This document shows, piece after piece, positions 57,901-64,000 of a stretch of 64,000 nt of DNA. This stretch comes from Pristionchus mayeri (Eukaryota; Nematoda; Chromadorea; Rhabditida; Neodiplogasteridae). The DNA is taken from positions 37,554,661-37,618,660 of the forward strand of contig BTRK01000002.1 of assembly GCA_036245805.1 (NCBI GenBank), written 5' to 3'. Position numbers and translations under genes: made by a program. Positions within the stretch are counted from its first letter, which is position 1; every line of letters starts with the position of its first letter. The notes beneath the pieces are model-generated. The model worked only from the letters and a program-made list of their open reading frames with translations, did no database searches and was not told the DNA's origin.

Positions 57901-60875
57901 TGCGTAAGAATCGGACAATTGTTGGCATAGGCTTAAAAAGTCAATTAGCTTAAACTCTGTAATTTGGGATAACCTGACCCGCTGAATACGATAGGCATAT
58001 TCATTTTGGTCAAAAATCTGTCGTTGACCCCAGACGCTATGACGTCGAAATAGGCCAATTTCGCATATCTGAATTCCAGATGTCGCTAAGATTAAGCCAA
58101 CATATATTCCGGGGCAGAATTGGACGGCGATCACGCCTGTCCATTTCATTTATAATGAACAATTAACATTAATTAGTAAAATGCAACTTTTTTGTGCGTG
58201 CAAAGTATTCGGGGAAACCGGAACCAAACTGACCGGTTTGACGAGAGGAATCCAAATCTGTTTTCAAATATAGGAAAAAACATCGCGGTAAGGTTTAAGG
58301 TGCAAAATAGTGAACTGTTTTGTGTGCAAAATCAGTGATCCCATCAAGTAGTGTGCGAGAGACAAGGGGAAAGAAGATAGTGCAGGCAGCTAGAGGGAAG
58401 GGAAGAGGTCACGAGACAGAGAGACTCGGGTAGATCAAGGGACGAGTTGATGGAATCACAGACTTTGCACACAAAACAATTCACTATTTCACACCTTAAA
58501 CCTTACCGCGATGTTTTTGGCTATATTTGAAAACAGATTTGGATTCCTCTCGTCAAGCCGGTCAGTTTGGTTCCGGTCTCCCCGAATACTTTGCACGCAC
58601 AAACAAGTTGCATTTTACTAATTAGTGTTAATTGTTCATGAAAAATGAAATGGACAGGCGTGATTGCCTTCCAATTCTGCCCCGGAATATTTGTTGGCTT
58701 AATTCTAGCGGCATCTGGAATTCAGATATGCGAAATTGGCCTATTTCGACGTCATGGCATCTGGGGTCAACGACAGATCTTTGGCCAAAATTAATATGTA
58801 TATCGTCTTCAGCAGGTCATGTTATCCCAAATCATAAAATTTGAGAGATTTGACCATTTTTGACCAATGCCAAATTTCCTCAGAATTGTCTGATTCTTAC
58901 GCAAACGGGCTCTTATGTGTGTAGACGAATTTACGAACAACGCGAAACATAACTGAAAGACATTCGAACTTGTTATAACATTCATAAATGCTTTCGCTCA
59001 AAAAAAATAATTTGCTCCTCGCCCATATATGATATTTTTTGCTTCAGTCTCTGAACGTCGTCTGGGTACGCGCAGTGAGTCAAAACTACCTCGTCCTTGG
59101 AGAGGGGCCGGGCGATGTGGGAGACTTCAAATACGGTATAATCGATCAATTTATCGGGAACTCGGTATTGCTTGTTCTACCTAGTCTCCACATGCTAGCT
59201 TAACATGCAAAGTGCCGTCCTTGTTGTGCTCGACAATCCTGGTGTTATGATGGTCTTTTTGAGACGAAGCTCACCGACGCTCGGGAGCAAGTCGAGATGC
59301 GGAAAGAATGTATTCAAATTGCAGAACTGATCCTACTCGGTGCCTCGATTCTGATCAACTTCTCCTACTATGTCTTCATCACTTACCACGCAGTGTTCAA
59401 ATTGGGCAGCCAAATGGTTCGATCATCCATTCTCATTATTCTCCCGATTTCATAAACGATATTTTCTAAAAAAAACCCTCTTTATGTTTAATTCTTCCAG
59501 AATTGGAATTAAAGTGCGAATTCGATTCACAATCACACATTTCAGAAGAAGTCCTCGTTTCCTAGCATCGCTCAGTCGAAAACTCGCGATGCCCAGCTGC
59601 GATTTGTGTACTCGCTCACGATACAGGTGAACAGCAGTTTCCATGAATGAGGGCTATAAACTAGATCTCTAATCTATTATGCATGGCACAATTGTAGCGC
59701 TTAATGGTTAGCACTTAATTATTTCCTATCTGTATCTTTATTATCGTTGTTAGCACTTAATGGAGAGCTAGTGTGTGGATGCGTAGCTGAGATTCGTGTA
59801 CTCGCTCGCAATACAGATGATAAGAAGTTGGATTTCCACGAAAGAACGAAGGATTACTGTAGGCAGCTGGTTTTCATATAGTGAGTTGCTTGCGTTAAGT
59901 GTGTGGTGATACTATAACACTACAATGAGCATACGGAGATCGCTATCGGCTTCATGAGATTTGACTTTCTCATTCTGATGAATACTAAGCCTATCGGGCC
60001 CGTGAGAGAGCACGGCCAATTGAGACAGTGATTTCATGTTAAGGCATAATTACACTACACTACAACGATCACACTGTAGAGAACCGTATTGATAGCAGCA
60101 CCCAGCTGTAGTTCCAAGAATAAATGGTTAACGATTATCTAAAAAATAATAATAATTGTGTTCTACTCACGTAAATGAACCACAAGACCGTGTACGAACA
60201 TTAGAAAGGCAACAGTAAAAATGGCTCACATGGGTTGAATATTGCTATACTAAAAAACGTGGATATTCCATAAATGCAAAGTTTCAGTAAGCAAAATAAA
60301 GATAAATAAATACTTAATATTGTAAATAATTGTTAACCGTATGAATTCCTCAGGCGTGTCTAACCGCGGTCTTCTTCATCACTCCCCTCGCCCTTCTCTT
60401 CATCGCCCTCCTCGTCGATTTGTCCTTCATCCCGATTGTGCTTATGGGAATTGCCCGGCCAATCTTTCTAGTAGGTCAAATATTGATTTGTCCTCGAGCC
60501 CCGAGGAGTGACGAGGAGCAATTATTGTACAGGCTTTCTTTTTTGATTACGGGAGTGGGGATTTGGGGCTCTGCTATTCGTTGAGGATGAGAGAATCATC
60601 GATTTTGGCAAACAGTGCATTAATTTTCAGTCCCTCTACAGTCTGTGCTCGTTCTATCACTCAGCCGTATTTCTCTTGAAGAATCCGTGGTGCATTCAGG
60701 TAATGAATTTTAATTTTTCTTCTTCTCAATGTTCCCAATTTTTCAGCAATTCAAGAAGTACGCGATCAGGAAGAAGAAGTTTACAGCCCGTGTCGGGTCG
60801 ATAAGCAGGAATCCGCTCACGCCCAGTCAGCGAGATGCCTCCACAACATCGAGGAGAGTGTCGTCTTTTCACTGA
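54964..60875 (+). CDS. seven-transmembrane chemoreceptor, sri/srh-like, 12 exons
   Basis: Exons in phase: 54964-55028, 55460-55577, 56531-56575, 56673-56753, 56888-56997, 57649-57754, 59048-59135, 59325-59416, 59546-59626, 60354-60470, 60631-60699, 60747-60875; 366 aa. Hydrophobic segments lie at about 25-48, 62-78, 80-95, 104-122, 140-160, 206-225, 263-290 and 294-318. Family-like features are YPLAPIPVFICTGLL, the R-x-H-Q-K motif (TRMHQKML), the extracellular NVVWVRAVSQNYLVLGEGPG stretch, DAQLRFVYSLTIQACL before TM6, and SLYSLCSFYHSAVFLLKNPW in TM7. The last exon is a basic, Ser/Thr-rich cytoplasmic tail. It would act as a G-protein-coupled chemoreceptor in sensory cilia. The 57649 acceptor was chosen because it restores phase and a TM segment. 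Introns are bloated by a LINE fragment and an FB5 element. Confidence 0.83.
55797..55819 (-). repeat. (TATTGTC)n tail of a LINE fragment
   Basis: Three AGACAAT units on the plus strand, i.e. the 3' tail of the minus-strand retrotransposon fragment that follows. Confidence 0.65.
55820..56110 (-). pseudogene. RTE-type LINE fragment in an intron
   Basis: The minus-strand frame has DDRWARKITNWSPLDR followed by RPPGRPKIRWRDEFF and GPNWESKC, the same C-terminal reverse-transcriptase tail as at 937-1350 but a different subfamily. It is 5'-truncated and lies in antisense orientation in intron 2 of the sri/srh-like receptor. Confidence 0.85.
57891..58913. mobile_element. long fold-back element, family FB5, copy 2
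   Basis: TGAGCCCGTTTGCGTAAGAA at the left and the complement of AGAGCCCGTTTGCGTAAGAA at the right, with TA at 57889-57890 and 58914-58915. Arms of ~480 bp pair well (for example AAACATCGCGGTAAGG). It sits in intron 6 of the receptor; the centre has GAGACTCGGGTAGATC as in copy 1. Confidence 0.75.
59784..59816 (+). pseudogene. duplicated pseudo-exon of the sri/srh-like receptor
   Basis: GATTCGTGTACTCGCTCGCA/ATACAG repeats the end of exon 9 (59594-59626, GATTTGTGTACTCGCTCACG/ATACAG) 190 bp downstream. The splice donor after the copy is ATGATA instead of GTGAAC, so it should not be used. Similarity continues into the intron (CAGTTTCCATGAA / GGATTTCCACGAA). Confidence 0.7.
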
Positions 60876-61026
60876 TGAGATTGTGGTGCAAACATCGATA
60901 AACATTTACAATTGAAAAGTATTAGAAATGTGTGTTGACTGAAGTCTGCTGCGGCGATGTCTAATGTCCCCGAACTGATGCCCACTAGCGCTGACCAGTA
61001 GAGCTTAGGAAATTATACGGTCTTCT

Positions 61027-61430
61027 ATTTATCACGCGTATCACGAGTCAGTGAATGAAAAATGTACCAGTCGAGAACATTTAAAAAAAATTTTTTTTAA
61101 AAGGTGGTAGGTTGAGCACCTCTCCCTTATTTTTCTTGGACACGCAATGACTCCTTCTACTATAATCAGCAAAAACATTTTGTATATAGTAACAGGCTTA
61201 AGAAAAAAAAAATTTTTGTTGGTCAAAAAATGGTTTTTCGCTGCTGACATTTTTATTTCTCTCCGCACAAAAAAGTCGCCAACATAAAAGTTATTGGAAA
61301 TAATTTTCCGCGCATTTTAAGACCAATGCCACCTTTCTAGCTCAACTGGGAGCTGAAATACAGTAGAGCCGGGGGCAAAACCGGAAAATTCCTAAAAGCC
61401 GGCTCTGGGACCAATGACCTACACTTTTCA
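61027..61430. mobile_element. FB3 fold-back element, truncated copy
   Basis: Begins TCACGCGTATCACGAGTCAG after TA. Later carries the CTAGCTCAACTGGGAGCTGA and CCGGCTCTGGGACC blocks in the orientation of the FB3 right arm. The middle is reduced and no right terminus was found. Confidence 0.6.
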
Positions 61431-62478
61431 AAATCATTACTCCAGGGTATTATACCAACACAATATGGATTAAATTTAAGCCAAAAATTTAAAAATGTTC
61501 TCGCACTCATCCAGAGGATCGCGATACACGTGTTATGTTCTCTGTGCTGCAAATAGCCCGTTCGTGAAGCTCTGGAATCGATTAGACCATTATTTGACTC
61601 GTGAGCTGTGGCATGAGCATGGTAGCCGACGGAAGAGAAAGTACGTATTGTATTACCCTTGTATGCATGATGGAAGAGAAAACGTTCGAGAAAGGATATC
61701 ATGCGAAATGTATGAAGTGTACGAAATTAGGGACAGACGAAAGCCCATATTACGAACTATTTTCCCTAAATCTAGGAAATATTTACCTTCCATGCAATCA
61801 TGAAGTTTCTTCTTTTCTTTCATGAATCTGATCATTTTCATTCCGATCATGCCCAAAAAGTTTCCTGCACTTATTATCATACATCTCTTGCTCTCTAGAA
61901 GATCAGAGAGACGATGTAACCTGCGAAATGAATCGTGTGGGAGTCTTTTCGCACACCGCGATTCCGATTGAGTTTCAGTCTATGCTCATAAAAAGTACTC
62001 CTTGCTCTTTTCAGTTTTATCGTATCAATTTGTTTAACAAAACGTAAAGTTCAACCGTAATTGCTGCATCACAGTACGTTTCCATTCAAATTACGATTGC
62101 TATAATTTCTGACTTTTTGGCGTTGCTGATATTTTCAATGAATGTAAGCATCACGGAACACGGAGGTAATATGACAGTGTTTATCATTACTCTGTTGCGT
62201 GGGCCCATTTGAGGAAAGCATTTAATCTATGCATACTCTCGTTGAACACTCTCGTTATGTCTGGATAATGGAATTTGACTGTTAGGGCGAAACAAACAAA
62301 GAATTGGCTGTGAAACAGAAAGTGACGAATATGCCCATCTCTATAAACATCAGTCTCTCCTTTGTCTACTCCTTGTGGGATAGGTAATAGCAACAGGAAA
62401 ACTATGTGACAAATACGAAACAAAAGTAATAGTGAGAAAAAATAGTCGATAAATTCGTGTTTAAAAAACAGTAGTCTA
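61431..62478. other. region without a supported gene
   Basis: Overlapping frames at 61495-61825 have no splice support. One contains a GYHAKCMKC stretch that resembles part of a zinc finger, but the rest of the motif is missing. Confidence 0.3.
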
Positions 62479-63139
62479 CTACTTATTCGGTGTGCCCTTG
62501 GCGTCCTTGCGTATTCGTGACATCTGCAAAGTTGAATCTTCAAGAGATCAAAGATCAGGATTTATGATCGAGATTGTGATTAGAAAAAAATTAAGTGTTG
62601 TCGAGAGATCAAAGATCACCGACCTCTTTGTCAGTGATGAACTTCTTCAGATCGGGAATGTCCAGCGCCGCTTCGAGGTTGACCTCGAATCTGCAAGCGA
62701 AAAGCTCCACACTCTTCAAGCTTTTTTTTTTTAGAAAAAACAATGCCGTTTATCCATTCTCTACACCCAACAACTAGAGTTTGACGTAAATCTGATCTTT
62801 CTATTGTCAAAGGTCAAAGATCGCTCTCTCACCTATCCTTCTGCATTTGTGCCCCGTCGTAGTCCGCCTTCTGCAGGGCGTCCATTCGCTCGATCAGCAG
62901 CTCCTAATTAGTGAATTAATTAGTATTTTGATTTACTTATTATCGAAATTGATTGAATGTCAATCGCTTTGTCGATTGCTTAAGGAATGATTGAATTCTA
63001 TTGATTACTAATCTCTAGGCTTTTAGGGTAGCTAATTAGGGTATTAATTAATTAATAATCGACATTATTCACTTTCAATGGCTCCTCTCTCAACCTTAGT
63101 TGCTGCAAGCACTTGTCGATGCCGCCAGCTTTCGAATAT
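62479..63139 (-). CDS. unidentified gene, C-terminal four exons
   Basis: Minus-strand exons 63073-63139, 62833-62903, 62624-62690 and 62479-62523 join in phase with clear donors (GTGAAT, GTGAGA, GTCGGT) and acceptors (TTGCAG, ATTAG, TTGCAG, TTGCAG), ending at TAG 62479-62481. The 81-residue C-terminus is highly charged and probably helical: GGIDKCLQQLRLREEPLK, ELLIERMDALQKADYD, EVNLEAALDIPDLKKF, and a basic end (RIRKDAKGTPNK). A coiled-coil or helical-bundle protein is likely. The first exon begins in phase 2, so the gene continues upstream, probably beyond the window edge. The family is not recognised. Confidence 0.6.
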
Positions 63140-64000
63140 CTGCAATTTCAGAGAGTAAGTTCTCAAAACGATACCGCGATTTCTGCACTCCATTCATTCT
63201 TGTAGGAAAATCTATTGCTAGATTTCCTTTTTATGGTATGCAACGGACAAGGTGTGATAATAAAAACGATTTATTTACTTTGATTTACAGGGAAAACACG
63301 AAAGGAATGGGTAGATCACGAGAAGGGAAAGGGTTGTTGTGATGCTATTGATTGGCTAGGAAGTGATGAAAGGGAAGTACCTTCAGTTGAAGTTACTTGA
63401 GTCCCTGGTTAGATGAGTGGGCTGGATTGGGGTTGTGTTGAGAGTTGAGTCCCTGGACAGAAGCGTGGACTGAGTTGAGTCCCTGTATCCTGAGTGAGGG
63501 ACTGATGAAATGATGACAAAGTGAAAGGTGACGAAAAGTGAGAGAAAACGCGATGAGAATAGCCCGCAAACGGTGTGCTCGGCTAATGAGTGAAGACTAG
63601 ACAAGTGGCTGGAGAAGCTTCTTCAACGTTAAAAAGCATCCGCGGCTCGGAAGAAATAGGCGACGGCCGGCTGACCGTACTCCCCATTTTCCATATGAGA
63701 CCTGCTATAACGGAGGGAGATTTGAATGATAATACGGTAGAAGGAAGCGAAGGGAAATTGTTTGATGACTGATTTTATTTATAATTGAATTATTAAAATT
63801 GATTTGTTTATTGATTATTGATAATGATTAAATGAATTGAAAGTAGCGAAGATATTTCGCTACTCTGGGAGGAGGCGAAAAAGAAGAAAAGGAAGTGACG
63901 GGTGTGTGGTGGATGGATAGGAGTGAGACCCTGGACTGATGGGTGATGGTGCTATATGAAGCATTGAATGAACGAGGGAAAAAGTAGGGCGTAAAATAAT
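63140..64000. other. right edge, no supported exon
   Basis: Several GAGTCCCTG words (63399-63407, 63449-63457, 63477-63485; a variant GAGACCCTGG near 63925) form a loose repeat. A plus-strand 60-codon frame at 63590-63772 lacks splice or homology support. This stretch may be an intron or 5' flank of the minus-strand gene to the left. Confidence 0.3.

Noticed and set aside
61601..61825. Frame with GYHAKCMKC, partly like a LIM or zinc-finger half
   Set aside because: The upstream C-x2-C pair and the second half are missing and there are no splice-supported neighbours.
1..64000. Spliced-leader RNA, spliceosomal snRNA, CRISPR or operon promoters
   Set aside because: No SL1-like leader sequence, snRNA core or CRISPR repeat was seen; the window is eukaryotic.

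Overview
This is nuclear DNA from a nematode. Its genes are split into many short exons with canonical GT..AG introns. Two encode seven-transmembrane chemoreceptors of the nematode str-like and sri/srh-like types, and one encodes a nematode-style histidine acid phosphatase. Candidate trans-splice acceptors sit just before first ATGs. The exon density and chemoreceptor types would fit a diplogastrid such as Pristionchus, but the genus is only an inference. No bacterial, CRISPR or phage features were seen.

Layout. 1-15,000 is almost entirely repeats: an RTE-type LINE 3' end, a tRNA-derived SINE head, a near-intact DD37D (maT-like) mariner with one stop codon, and several long fold-back (palindromic) elements nested in one another. 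15,000-20,000 holds two unidentified spliced genes (one short and Cys-containing with an RHKRRR site, one partial) plus another fold-back element. 20,000-27,000 is repeat-rich with no supported gene. 27,243-32,909 is a 5.7 kb unit bounded by roughly 45 bp inverted terminal repeats with subterminal palindromic iterons. It contains tandem repeats, two decayed copies of a STAR-family (GLD-1/ASD-2/Quaking) KH-domain gene segment, and a fold-back element. 33,000-38,900 has only weak exon-like fragments.

39,000-60,900 is the gene-rich part, all on the plus strand. It holds a 20-exon histidine acid phosphatase (522 aa predicted), an 11-exon str-like chemoreceptor (347 aa) and a 12-exon sri/srh-like chemoreceptor (366 aa). 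A tRNA-Glu(UUC) lies on the minus strand between the receptors. Introns of these genes carry a mariner relic, LINE fragments, fold-back elements and a recurrent small hairpin. At the right edge (62,479-63,139, minus) four phase-consistent exons encode the C-terminus of an unidentified charged protein whose 5' part lies outside the window.

The most unusual content is the fold-back DNA. A hAT-like family of about 520-550 bp (four copies, each with an 8-bp target duplication) has a terminal 14-nt repeat that differs between copies yet matches on both arms of each copy. Larger TA-target fold-backs (1-2 kb) are the other main class. All exon models were assembled by hand from splice-site motifs and reading phase; no alignment or search was run.
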